From Halochromatium roseum (lineage in GTDB: Bacteria; Pseudomonadota; Gammaproteobacteria; Chromatiales; Chromatiaceae): a DNA stretch of 64,000 bases. The notes below the pieces were generated by a model that saw nothing but the letters and a program-made list of their open reading frames with translations, was not told where the DNA came from and searched no databases. Location of the stretch: NCBI RefSeq assembly GCF_016653315.1, contig NZ_NHSH01000065.1, forward strand, positions 1 to 64,000. Reading direction: 5' to 3'. The number at the start of each line of letters is the position of its first letter. Positions within the stretch are counted from its first letter, which is position 1. This document shows positions 53,376-62,177 of the stretch, one piece after another. The position numbers and the translations under genes are program-made.

Positions 53376-54338
53376 TCAGGCCGCCCGCGTGCGCCGATCC
53401 AGCGCATGCTGGGCCAAATCAGCGACCAGGTTGACCAGCACATAGGCCGCCGCGAGCACCAGCACCCCACCCTGCACCAGCAACAGATCGCGCGCTGCAA
53501 TCGCCTCCACCAACAGCCGACCCAGACCCGGCCACTGAAAGATGGTCTCGATATAGACCGCACCGCCGATGACGAAACCGGCCTGCAAGCCAATCACCGG
53601 CGTCATCCGCGCCAACACCGATTTCAGCGCCTGCACCAGCAAGATGCGCCGCTCCGGGATACCGCGCGCACGCGCCATGCGGATCGGCGCCGAGGCCAGC
53701 ACATCGATCGCGGCCCCGCGGGTCAGACGCCCAATGACCCCACCGGCCACCAGCGCCAGGCTCAGCGTCGGCAGGATGAGATGCCAGGCGATATCCGGCA
53801 CCGCAGACAGGCCGCTGGCATCGGACCAGACCCAGGTCATGCCGCTCGCGGGCAGCCAACCGAGCCAGACCGCGAAGACCAGGATCAGCACAAGCCCGAG
53901 CCAGAACGACGGGATCGAGATGCCGAGCAGCACGCCAAAGGTCACCAACCGATCGGTCATCTGGTTGTGACGCAGCGCTGCCAACATCCCTGCTGCCAGC
54001 CCCAGTAGCGTCCCCAGCAGCAGCGCGCTACCGGCCAGCAGGGCGGTGGGACCCAAGCGTTCCAGCACTACATCGAGCACCGGCCGCTCCAGCGATACCG
54101 AGCGCCCCAAATCGCCGTCTAGCACGCCGCTGAGCCAGATGCCATAGCGCACCGGCCAACGACGGTCCAGCCCGAGCTCGGCGCGCAGTTCGGCCAGGCG
54201 TTCCGGCGTCGCGTAAGGACCGAGGATTGCCAGCGCAGGATCACCCGGCACCAGGCTCATCACGCCAAACACGACCAGCGAGACGCCGAACAGCACCGGC
54301 AACAACAGCAGCAAGCGTTTGAGGACATAGGCGCTCAT
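53376..54338 (-). CDS. Oligopeptide-type ABC permease (DppB/OppB-like)
   Basis: A six-helix permease of 320 residues with the N-terminal MSAYVLKRLLLLLPVLFGVS typical of DppB, the SLERPVLDVVLERLGPTALL segment, and the EAA loop ARARGIPERRILLVQALKS. It pairs with the fused DppC-like protein encoded 21 bases downstream. Its start overlaps the binding-protein stop by four bases (ATGA), so translation is coupled. Confidence 0.93.
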   Translation of the reverse strand: MSAYVLKRLLLLLPVLFGVSLVVFGVMSLVPGDPALAILGPYATPERLAELRAELGLDRRWPVRYGIWLSGVLDGDLGRSVSLERPVLDVVLERLGPTALLAGSALLLGTLLGLAAGMLAALRHNQMTDRLVTFGVLLGISIPSFWLGLVLILVFAVWLGWLPASGMTWVWSDASGLSAVPDIAWHLILPTLSLALVAGGVIGRLTRGAAIDVLASAPIRMARARGIPERRILLVQALKSVLARMTPVIGLQAGFVIGGAVYIETIFQWPGLGRLLVEAIAARDLLLVQGGVLVLAAAYVLVNLVADLAQHALDRRTRAA

Positions 54339-56107
54339 TGGCTGTCCGTACCGCTAGCGCAGCCCTGCTTGGTGACCGCCCCTAAGCGCAGGTAGAATGA
54401 TGGCTCGAGCTGGAGCCCGGAAACCTCAGCGCTTGCTACCAGGTTCTGCCGCCAGCTGGCAATCACCGCCCAAGGCACATCCTGATGGACCTCCCGCTCG
54501 AGCTGATGGTAGAGGCGTGCCCGTTCGTCGCGATCGGTGGCGCGGCGCGCCTGCGCGATCAACGCATCAACCCGCCGGCTACAGTAGTAGCCGGAGTTGA
54601 ATCCACCCTGCTCCGGACTCGCGTCGCAACGCAGGGCCAGATAGGGCAGCGTATCGGGATCATTGGTCATCCAGGCCATCTCGGCCATGTCGGCCTCCGT
54701 ATCCAGCCCCTGATTGACGCGCGCCAGATAGGCATTCCACTCAAAGCTCCGAATCTCAGCGTCGACCCCGATCCGACCCAAATCGCCCTGAATCGCCGTC
54801 GCCATCGCCAAGGGATCGAGCATTCCAGAGCCGCCTCGTGGTACCAGGAAGCGCAATCTTAGGCCGTTCTCATAACCGGCCTCAGCGAGCAGGCGACGCG
54901 CCGCCGGTCGATCCTGCCGATAGGGACGCAGCTCAGGATTGTTCGCCCAGTCGAACGCCTCTGGCACCGGACCGGCAGCTGGCACCGCGGTCTTGCGCAG
55001 CACATCATCGGTGATGACCTGTCGATCAATGGCCAGGTTCACCGCGCGCCGCACACGGACATCACTGAGCGGACCCTCGCGCGTATTCAGGATCAGAAAC
55101 CACAGATGCGGCCCCGTCGCTTCCAACACCTGGAAGCCGTCCCGCTCGCGGAACCTGGCCACGTTGTCCGGCGACAGCTCTAATGCCAGGTCGACGCCGC
55201 CAGCAAGCAGTTCGGCCACCCGCGTCATCGGATCAGTGATCGGGCGGAAGATCAGCGTCCGCACCGAGGCACGACCGGAGTCACACTGCAGCCCGGCTAG
55301 CGGTTGCGCCTGCTCCTCACGCAAGCTCCGATTGCTCGCCAAATGGTCAGCGGCGAAACGCTCCAACCTAACCCGCTCCCCTGGGCGCCAGTCGACGAAC
55401 CGAAACGGGCCTGTGCCGCTCGGATGTCGACCCACTTGATCGCCCCAGCGCTTGACCGCGGTCGGAGAGACGATCAGCCCTGCCGGATAGGCCAGGTTCG
55501 AGAGAAACGGCGCAAAGGGCTGATCCAGCCGAAACCGCACTGTCAACCGATCGAGCACCTCGATCGACGCAACTGTCTCGAAGAAAAAGGCGAGCGGGAA
55601 CGGGCCGGTATCATGATACGGATGCTCCGGATCGAGCATGCGCTGAAAGTTGAAGCGGACCGCCTCGGCATCAAAGCGCGAGCCATCGTGGAAACGCACA
55701 CCATCTTTGAGCTTGAAGGTGTAAACACGGCCATCATCCGAGATCTGCCAGGACTCGGCCAACGCCGGCGCCGGCTCGAGCGTCCCTGGCTGATAACGCA
55801 CCAGACCCTCGAAGAGGTTCACGAGGATGCGGAAATCGTTCAGCGCCGTGGTCACCTGCGGGTCCAGCGAGCGCGGCTCCGCCACCTGCGCCACCACCAG
55901 CGTGTCCGATGGCGGCCGCATCCGCTCACAGCCGGTCACCAAGAGCGCCAGCCCGACCAAGACTGCGACACCAAAGAGGACGCCAGGCTGCTCCGGCCCG
56001 CAAGCGATCAGTCGTCGCCAACGTTGGTTAGAGCCGGCAGATTGTTTATGCAACAAGGCCAGCAACAAAGTCTCGGCATTTGATCTTCGTAATGATCCTC
56101 TCTCCAC
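54335..56107 (-). CDS. ABC substrate-binding lipoprotein, family 5 (peptide/nickel type)
   Basis: The hydrophobic stretch GVLFGVAVLVGLALLVTGC ends in a lipobox, so the mature protein is an inner-membrane lipoprotein. The rest is a family-5 solute-binding protein: PRSLDPQVTTALNDFRILVN, WQISDDGRVYTFKLKDGVRFHDG, PSGTGPFRFVDWRPG and VRRAVNLAIDRQ. It captures oligopeptides or similar solutes for the permease. Its start is unusual: the only ATG (56107) lies inside the RNA ligase gene upstream, leaving about 40 odd residues before the signal sequence; TTG codons near 56065 are alternatives. The original 5' end may have been lost. Confidence 0.9.
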   Translation of the reverse strand: MERGSLRRSNAETLLLALLHKQSAGSNQRWRRLIACGPEQPGVLFGVAVLVGLALLVTGCERMRPPSDTLVVAQVAEPRSLDPQVTTALNDFRILVNLFEGLVRYQPGTLEPAPALAESWQISDDGRVYTFKLKDGVRFHDGSRFDAEAVRFNFQRMLDPEHPYHDTGPFPLAFFFETVASIEVLDRLTVRFRLDQPFAPFLSNLAYPAGLIVSPTAVKRWGDQVGRHPSGTGPFRFVDWRPGERVRLERFAADHLASNRSLREEQAQPLAGLQCDSGRASVRTLIFRPITDPMTRVAELLAGGVDLALELSPDNVARFRERDGFQVLEATGPHLWFLILNTREGPLSDVRVRRAVNLAIDRQVITDDVLRKTAVPAAGPVPEAFDWANNPELRPYRQDRPAARRLLAEAGYENGLRLRFLVPRGGSGMLDPLAMATAIQGDLGRIGVDAEIRSFEWNAYLARVNQGLDTEADMAEMAWMTNDPDTLPYLALRCDASPEQGGFNSGYYCSRRVDALIAQARRATDRDERARLYHQLEREVHQDVPWAVIASWRQNLVASAEVSGLQLEPSFYLRLGAVTKQGCASGTDSQ

Positions 56108-56687
56108 TACGAGCGCGAAGCTCTATTTTTGGGCGCGCGACGATACCTTCGGCTTCGAAGTCCCCCCAAGTGGATCTGATCCCGCGTTTCACCCACTCGA
56201 CGGCGTCATGAAGTGTTCCTTCACCAATGATCGGAATGACGTCGATGCCAAGCTTCGTCGCGACATCCTCAACATCGGAGCGCTGGAGCCACCATTCGCC
56301 GACTCGCACATCGAACAAAACAAAGTCCGGGTCTTGCCGGTACTTGCCGCCTCCTTTCTGAATCTTTGCGCCATACCCCTCGCCATACAGACAGGCATCG
56401 CGGCCAAAAACATCTTGCATTCTTGCTGCCAGTGGCAAGTACCGCTCATTGAGCCGAGCAATGAGCTGGCCAGGAATCTGCGCCGCATCCGTCTTCCCAG
56501 CGAACGTCACGAGCCCAGCATTGAAAATGACCCTTATGTTCGTTCCGTCCACCTTCTCGGTGAAGATCCATTGGTTGTTTGCCAGATACTCAAATTCCGG
56601 CAACGTCCATTCACCCTCAAGCAACGTCTTGTGCTTTGTGCTCATGTCCCGCTTAAATAGCGTCTGTATCTTATGGTATTCATTCAT
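56046..56687 (-). CDS. Minimal RNA ligase (Rnl2-like nucleotidyltransferase)
   Basis: The covalent nucleotidyltransferase motifs are visible in order: motif I EKVDGTN with the AMP-accepting Lys, motif IIIa FVLFDVRVG, motif IV AEGIVARP and motif V ITKIKC. With 213 residues it is only the catalytic domain, without the C-terminal domain of T4 Rnl2. It would seal RNA 3'-OH/5'-P ends using ATP. A GGA-type ribosome site precedes the ATG at 56687. It is the third gene of a row with a Fic gene and a GHKL/HEISH gene. The C-terminal six residues after KCRDF look added, at the junction with the next gene. Confidence 0.85.
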   Translation of the reverse strand: MNEYHKIQTLFKRDMSTKHKTLLEGEWTLPEFEYLANNQWIFTEKVDGTNIRVIFNAGLVTFAGKTDAAQIPGQLIARLNERYLPLAARMQDVFGRDACLYGEGYGAKIQKGGGKYRQDPDFVLFDVRVGEWWLQRSDVEDVATKLGIDVIPIIGEGTLHDAVEWVKRGIRSTWGDFEAEGIVARPKIELRARSGERIITKIKCRDFVAGLVA

Positions 56688-56759
56688 TGCTTGTTCCTTT
56701 AAGTGTCGTGACACATTTCCAGAAGCTGCTCAAAGTAGCATCGAGACTGCAAGGGCGCC

Positions 56760-58316
56760 CTACCCCGTATCGGAAAGCCTGTCCCAACGCCGCTGAAGCG
56801 CGGCCATGCTGTCCGCATGGCTACAGATGAGTTCAAGCACCTCCGACAAGGCATGACTGAAGCTCGCTGAGCTGTCTCCGCCGAACATGTGAGAGATCTC
56901 GTGGAGATAGGTGCTCATCGCCTCACCGAACAGGCCCTCGGTCAGTAATCTTGCCTTCAATGAGACATAGGGCAGCCGATAACGCACCCGCAGGCCCCGC
57001 CAACGGACTTCGGGGCCGGTGAAGGGAAGACAGGAGGTCATGCCTTGCCAAACCGCGCGTCGATTATCGATGACACGACAGGGTGGAAGGTCCACCAGCG
57101 TCAGCAAGTCAGGCAGCAATAACCTGGCAGCAGTCTCCAGAAGCTCGACGCGCGGCAATTCTTGGGGTGTCGGCTCACGGTTGACGGTGAAGCCATCGTG
57201 CTCTGCACAGATCGCTTCCAAGTCGGCATACCCAAGCTCGCGAAACGCCTTCTGCACCAAACGATGACGCCGACCCTCGGCTCGCCACCACGCAAGCGCC
57301 TGACGCCGCTGATTGTAACGCGGCAGGTCACTGCGCCTGACGGGCTCGGCCACGAGCAAGTTGGGGTGGTCTTGCCGCCACTGAGCGCTGGCGTCGGGGC
57401 AGGCAGCAACCTTGCTGACCAGCGTCTGGATGATTGGATACCAGGAGTCGAAATCGTAACGCTTCCGCGGATGCTCATACCAATGGCGCCCCAGCACCTT
57501 CAGCACCTGGGCGGCTGCATCCGGCGGCAGCTGAGCGGCGATGCGCTTCACGATGTTGACGACATCCATGAGAAAGAAGTTGTTGCGCTCACGGTCGTTG
57601 CCGCGGTGGTCATGCAGGCAGAACACGAGGGGATGGGGAATCGAGCCCAAAGCCTGGAATCCGGCAAAGATGATTCCCGGCCCGGCGGCTCGGTCGGTCG
57701 ACGGAAAACCTAAAGGCTTCGGCTTGGACGAGCGGAAATAGACGGCGGCTGATGGTCCGCTCCAGATCCGTTCTCCGAGCAGCGGATTCTGCGGATAGAA
57801 GAAGCTCAGCAGCGCAACATCCAAGAGATCCGAATCATTGAACGGCGACAGGGTCAGCAGGGTATCCGGTGAAGCGGTCTCGTTACGACGAATATCGTAG
57901 GCCAAGGCTTGCAGGCGTCGACCGTCTACGTTCAGACTGTCCGTAACAACCTGTAGATGCCAATCGCGCGACCATACCTGGACATCCCAACCGTGATCGC
58001 GGACGGCACAGAGAGCCGCGATCTTGAATCCTTCCCCGAAATATCCGGCATGCTCACCCTCACCGTCTCGCTTGGTCGAGGCGCCGATAGGAACCAGCCA
58101 GTCATAGCTGAAGCCGACATCCGTCGCGCTCAAACTCAGCTGCGCCCCTTCGATGCGATGGCTGAAGCGGTTGGTCCATTCATCACGCGGCACACTGTCG
58201 AAAAAGTTCTGCAGCAAGTCGCGCAGCACCTTGTACTTCGACCAGCGCACGGGATAGTCGAAAATCAGATTCAGTGGTAGGCGAGTCGCTGGTCCCATCA
58301 GGGCGGTCTTGGTCAC
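56760..58316 (-). CDS. GHKL-like ATPase fused to a C-terminal HEISH metalloprotease-like domain
   Basis: Two halves can be read, without a known full-length family. Near the N-terminus LRDLLQNFFDSV (Asn37, Asp40) resembles the N-box of GHKL ATPases, and AGYFGEGFKIA (91-100) a G-box, as in Hsp90/MutL/histidine-kinase folds. Residues 100-250 continue in that style. The middle is unknown. The end carries TYLHEISHMFGG with HExxH at 472-476 and a Glu about 15 residues later (HALSEVLE), a gluzincin-like zinc site. The GTG start at 58316 overlaps the fic stop (GTGA); an ATG at 58298 is possible. Likely soluble; no signal peptide. Confidence 0.75.
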   Translation of the reverse strand: MTKTALMGPATRLPLNLIFDYPVRWSKYKVLRDLLQNFFDSVPRDEWTNRFSHRIEGAQLSLSATDVGFSYDWLVPIGASTKRDGEGEHAGYFGEGFKIAALCAVRDHGWDVQVWSRDWHLQVVTDSLNVDGRRLQALAYDIRRNETASPDTLLTLSPFNDSDLLDVALLSFFYPQNPLLGERIWSGPSAAVYFRSSKPKPLGFPSTDRAAGPGIIFAGFQALGSIPHPLVFCLHDHRGNDRERNNFFLMDVVNIVKRIAAQLPPDAAAQVLKVLGRHWYEHPRKRYDFDSWYPIIQTLVSKVAACPDASAQWRQDHPNLLVAEPVRRSDLPRYNQRRQALAWWRAEGRRHRLVQKAFRELGYADLEAICAEHDGFTVNREPTPQELPRVELLETAARLLLPDLLTLVDLPPCRVIDNRRAVWQGMTSCLPFTGPEVRWRGLRVRYRLPYVSLKARLLTEGLFGEAMSTYLHEISHMFGGDSSASFSHALSEVLELICSHADSMAALQRRWDRLSDTG

Positions 58317-59485
58317 CGCTGCACCTCAGGTGCCCGTTCAAGTGTTGAATGAATGTCGATAGGCCAGGCCTTGCGCAACTGGTAACGGGTATTGCGACCA
58401 CCGCCGGGCAGTGGCTCGATCACGCCCATCTTGACCAACGCGGACAGGTCACGATAAGCCGTAGCCCTGGAGCATTTGCAAATTGCCTCGTATTTTCGGG
58501 TGCTGATGCCGCCCTCGAATCCCTTGGTACCCTCAGCGAAGACCCGACTGACCATCCTGGATTGGCGCGTATTGAGTTGGCCGGCATAGCGCTCCCAGAA
58601 TCTGGCCTTGCCCAACACAAAATCGATCTCTTCCCTGGCAACCTCCTGCGCCTGATTGACTGCGTCGATAAAGAACGCAATCCAGGGGTTCAAGTCGAGC
58701 GATCCTCTGGAAATCTGCTGAAGCGCCTCGTAATACTGCCGCCGATTACGCTCGATCGCGGTCGCCAAACAGGCGAGTGTCGGGTAGCCAAGTGACTGTG
58801 ACAATGCGTGATCCGCAATTGCTCGCCCCACTCGGCCGTTGCCATCATCGAAGGGATGAATCAGCTCGAACCAGGCATGCGCAATCGCCGCGCGTACAGG
58901 ACCGGAGATCACCTCGGCAGGCTTCGCCGTCAACGGATTGGTTCGGTTGTACCAATCCAGCAACAGCGCCATCTCCTGGTAGACAGTCGCCGCTGGCGGC
59001 GCTTCATAATCGATGCGCTCTCTGCCATAAACACCGCTGACAATCCGCATCGGCTCGGGCGCATTGCGATACAGACCGCGCATCACCAGGCTCAACGGCT
59101 GATGCACCACCACCATCGACTGCCAGCGCCCTAGCAGGGCATCATCCAGCGGTTCTGCCCAATGTTTGCGAACGTCCACCATCAGTGCCGCCGCCCCTGC
59201 CGCCTTCTCGTCCTGATGCCGGGGCGCCACCGAGTCCTGAGCGATCAGTTGCAGGAGCGAGGCCCGGACCGAGTCCCGATCCAGCGACTCGCCCTCGATC
59301 GCACTGGTCTTGATCGCCTCAGACAGCATCAGGCCAATCACCGCATCCGCTTGCAGGTCTGCGGGCAGCGCCTCAATGCGACCCATCAGACGCTCGGATT
59401 TCAGATGAAACGTCTCCACCTGCGGCCGAAATGCCTCCGTGTCGTAACGGAAACTCGGCCAATCTTGATGCTGCCAGGTCCACAT
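58313..59485 (-). CDS. Fic-family adenylyltransferase with N-terminal DUF4172 and C-terminal winged helix
   Basis: The active-site motif HPFDDGNGRVGR is complete (about residue 209). The self-inhibitory motif is TSAIEGE (about 58), in front of the Fic core, which makes this a class II Fic protein that should be kept inactive by its own helix. The N-terminal WTWQHQDWPSFRYD is a DUF4172 segment. A winged-helix domain closes the protein (STRKYEAICKCSRATAYRDL). Fic enzymes transfer AMP from ATP to a Ser/Thr/Tyr on a target protein. The ATG at 59485 fits the DUF4172 start; an in-frame TTG at 59542 is unlikely. First gene of a coupled row. Confidence 0.9.
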   Translation of the reverse strand: MWTWQHQDWPSFRYDTEAFRPQVETFHLKSERLMGRIEALPADLQADAVIGLMLSEAIKTSAIEGESLDRDSVRASLLQLIAQDSVAPRHQDEKAAGAAALMVDVRKHWAEPLDDALLGRWQSMVVVHQPLSLVMRGLYRNAPEPMRIVSGVYGRERIDYEAPPAATVYQEMALLLDWYNRTNPLTAKPAEVISGPVRAAIAHAWFELIHPFDDGNGRVGRAIADHALSQSLGYPTLACLATAIERNRRQYYEALQQISRGSLDLNPWIAFFIDAVNQAQEVAREEIDFVLGKARFWERYAGQLNTRQSRMVSRVFAEGTKGFEGGISTRKYEAICKCSRATAYRDLSALVKMGVIEPLPGGGRNTRYQLRKAWPIDIHSTLERAPEVQR

Positions 59486-59580
59486 GAAGCGAATATAGGC
59501 CAGATTCGCTTCAGAAAGAAGACGTCGCTGAAGCGATGACAAGGCGGCAAGACCGCAATCGGGTAAGATCGGAGCCCATC

Positions 59581-60792
59581 ATGCCATACACCAACCGTTG
59601 GGTTCTGCTGCCAGTGCTCGGCCTGCTGGCGGCCTTGACCCCGTTCGCGATCGACATGTATCTGCCGAGCATCCCGTCCATCGCGCGGGATCTGGATGCC
59701 AGTATCGAGCTGGCGCAGCTCAGCGTCACTGTCTATCTGGCGGTGTTTGCCGCGGCACAGCTGCTGCTCGGGCCACTCTCGGATGTGCATGGTCGCCGCC
59801 GCACCATCGGTCTCGGGCTGATCCTATTCATGCTTGGAGATATCGCCTGCGCACTGGCACCGAGTATGTCCCTGATGCTGGTGGCGCGGGCCGTTCAGGC
59901 AGTGGGCGGGGCCGCGGTGGCGGTGACCATTCCGGCCTTGGTGCGTGATCTGTTCGAGCGCGATGACTATGCGCGCGTGATGGGAATGATCATGCTGGTG
60001 ATGGGATTTGCGCCCTTGCTGGCGCCGAGTCTGGGCGGGCTGATCATCTGGTACGCAAGCTGGCACTGGGTCTTCGTGGCCTTGCTGCTGATTAGCCTGA
60101 TCGCGACGCTGTTGTTCTTTCGCGTGGTGCCGGAGACACTGCTGATCGAGCACCGACATCGCCTGCACTTGGGCGACATCGTCGGCAACTATCGCTTGCT
60201 GCTGCGTCACCGCACCGCGCTTGGCTACCTGATGACCGGCTCGGCCAGCTTCAGCGGCATGATGATCTTCATCGTCGCCTCGCCTTTCGTCTACATCGAG
60301 CTGCACGGCGTCTCTGCGTCGGCCTTCGGTCCGCTCTTCGGCATCAATGTCTTGGCCGCCATGCTGTTGGCGTCGGTGAATACCACACTGGTGAGACGCC
60401 TGGGGTCGGAGTGGCTGCTCCGCGTCGGCCTCGCGTTGCAGGCGACAGCGGCGGTCGCGTTGTTGCTCCTCAGCTTGATGACGCCGCAGCCAGACCTCTG
60501 GCTGATTGCGACGGTCTCTTGCGTCTATCTCGGCATGAACGGTTTGATCTTCGGCAACGCCATGGCTGGCTTCATGGCCTTCTTCCCGGCCATGGCCGGC
60601 ACGGCATCAGCGTTCGCCGGCGCGCTGCGCTTCGGCTTAGGCGCCCTAGCGGGCTCGATCGTGAGCCTGCTGCATGATGGCAGCGCGATGCCAATGCTCG
60701 CCGGGATGAGTCTCTGCGGTCTACTCGCACTCGGCATCTATCTCTTGGCCTGCTGGCAACAAACTGCTGGGGAGCATGCCGCGTTGGAGTAG
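59581..60792 (+). CDS. MFS drug/compound exporter, Bcr/CflA type
   Basis: Twelve membrane segments in about 403 residues, with PFAIDMYLPSIPSIARDL at the start and the MFS motif LLLGPLSDVHGRRRTIGLGL between segments 2 and 3. This is the layout of the Bcr/CflA subfamily, proton-driven exporters of antibiotics or dipeptides. CGGAG six bases upstream supports the ATG at 59581. It is divergent from the Fic gene with about 95 bases between starts. Confidence 0.93.
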   Translation: MPYTNRWVLLPVLGLLAALTPFAIDMYLPSIPSIARDLDASIELAQLSVTVYLAVFAAAQLLLGPLSDVHGRRRTIGLGLILFMLGDIACALAPSMSLMLVARAVQAVGGAAVAVTIPALVRDLFERDDYARVMGMIMLVMGFAPLLAPSLGGLIIWYASWHWVFVALLLISLIATLLFFRVVPETLLIEHRHRLHLGDIVGNYRLLLRHRTALGYLMTGSASFSGMMIFIVASPFVYIELHGVSASAFGPLFGINVLAAMLLASVNTTLVRRLGSEWLLRVGLALQATAAVALLLLSLMTPQPDLWLIATVSCVYLGMNGLIFGNAMAGFMAFFPAMAGTASAFAGALRFGLGALAGSIVSLLHDGSAMPMLAGMSLCGLLALGIYLLACWQQTAGEHAALE

Positions 60793-60914
60793 AGTCTTCT
60801 TGCCACGTCACAACATCACGCGACCTCATGTCGAGGCCGTACCCGGAGTAGGCGGAGATCAGCGCCCGCTGCGGCACAGCGATCAGCGTCCACTCCAGCG
60901 CGGCGCTGACCCCG

Positions 60915-61385
60915 CTAGCCCCGGCCGAAACGCCCGAGCAGATCAGTCGCGCCGTTCATAACCTTCAGCAGCGGTCCGATGCGGCCTTCGAGCTCGACGC
61001 TATCGAGGAAGTTCTTCACGTAGAGACCCAGCTCGGTGCTACCACCAAGCCGCAAACGACGGTTGAAGAATAGGGTGTCCGGGTCTTCTCGACGGGTCGC
61101 AAGCAGCAGGAAGTCGTAGACCTTGCCATCGATGCTCAGATCGGTCGCCGCTCCAGGCGGCGCGGCCTTGATGCGCGTCCCAGCCAGGGTCAAACGGAAT
61201 TCTAGCCGCGCATCGTCAACGCCGATGCGCATGACATGACTCTCCAGAAAATCGAGTTCCCCGTCGCGCAGTTCGGGCTCAAAGAGGCGGTTCAAGACCT
61301 GCACCAGCGCGGCCGTGCGCAGCGTATTCGGGACTAGCCCGACCGGCAACGTCAGCAGGCGCGGGATGGTCGGTGACTTGATCAA
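60915..61385 (-). CDS. ubiT: SCP2-domain ubiquinone accessory factor UbiT
   Basis: A 156-residue SCP2-like lipid-binding protein. ALVQVLNRLFEPELRDGELDFLE and the C-terminal STELGLYVKNFLDSVELEG match the UbiT (YhbT) family. UbiT is needed for anaerobic, O2-independent ubiquinone synthesis together with UbiU and UbiV, which are not in the window. Its start overlaps the idi stop by four bases, so it is coupled to the isoprenoid isomerase. A photosynthetic anaerobe would need it. Confidence 0.85.
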   Translation of the reverse strand: MIKSPTIPRLLTLPVGLVPNTLRTAALVQVLNRLFEPELRDGELDFLESHVMRIGVDDARLEFRLTLAGTRIKAAPPGAATDLSIDGKVYDFLLLATRREDPDTLFFNRRLRLGGSTELGLYVKNFLDSVELEGRIGPLLKVMNGATDLLGRFGRG

Positions 61386-62038
61386 GCGACCTTCCTCAAC
61401 GGGGCGGCGGAGAGGCCGGCGATCAGATCGCGATATTCAGTCCGCAAACGCTGCCATTCCATCACAAACCAAGGCGTCACCCGCTCCGGCTCCTCTGCAA
61501 CCAGGCGGTCGGTCTCGGCACAAGGAATCCAACGCCAGTCGGCAATCTCGCTCGGATTGACATTAACCGCTATAGGCGCTTCGACCTTACCAACATAGAC
61601 CGAGCACAGCTCATGCTCCGCGCCCAGCGCGCCAAATTCAGCCTGGTACTGGAACTTATAAAGGAAGCGCAGCTCGGCATCGATCGCCAACTCCTCGCGC
61701 AAACGCCGATGAGTCGCCTGCTCCAGATTTTCACCGCGCCGTGGATGGCTGCAGCAACTGTTGGACCAGAACAGAGGCCACAAGGGCTTCTCGCCACTGC
61801 GCTGTTGCAGCAGCACCTGATCGTCATCTGTGAACAGGAAGATCGAGAAAGCGCGGTGCAAGAGCCCGTCGCCTAAATGAGCCTTGATCTTCGTCGCGTG
61901 ACCGATTTCATGATCATCATCATCGACGAGGATCAGCGGCTCATCATCAAACGAGACGGTTTCGTGTTTAAACAAATTCGCTCTCCATTCGCTCTTCAAG
62001 TCTGCAAGGCTCGAGCTTCGGCCACTCAATACCGGCAA
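61382..62038 (-). CDS. idi: Isopentenyl-diphosphate delta-isomerase, type I
   Basis: Nudix-fold IDI with the Cys active-site segment SNSCCSHPRRGE and the Glu-rich ATHRRLREELAID box. Metal-binding His residues lie in GLLHRAFSIF. It interconverts IPP and DMAPP, feeding quinone, carotenoid and bacteriochlorophyll tails. The start is unclear: a TTG at 62038 opens the frame, with other TTGs near 61996 and 61975, and no ATG before the domain. Coupled to ubiT by a 4-base overlap. Confidence 0.92.
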   Translation of the reverse strand: MPVLSGRSSSLADLKSEWRANLFKHETVSFDDEPLILVDDDDHEIGHATKIKAHLGDGLLHRAFSIFLFTDDDQVLLQQRSGEKPLWPLFWSNSCCSHPRRGENLEQATHRRLREELAIDAELRFLYKFQYQAEFGALGAEHELCSVYVGKVEAPIAVNVNPSEIADWRWIPCAETDRLVAEEPERVTPWFVMEWQRLRTEYRDLIAGLSAAPLRKVA

Positions 62039-62177
62039 CGGTTCCCGCCACGAGCCCCACCGATATGGTCAATCACTCAATGCTGGCACAAAGCCAACAG
62101 AGTGACAAGGCAACCTGACAATGGTCGAGTCAACTTTTATTGACGCCAGGCAGCGCCGACCAGCATACCGACCACGA

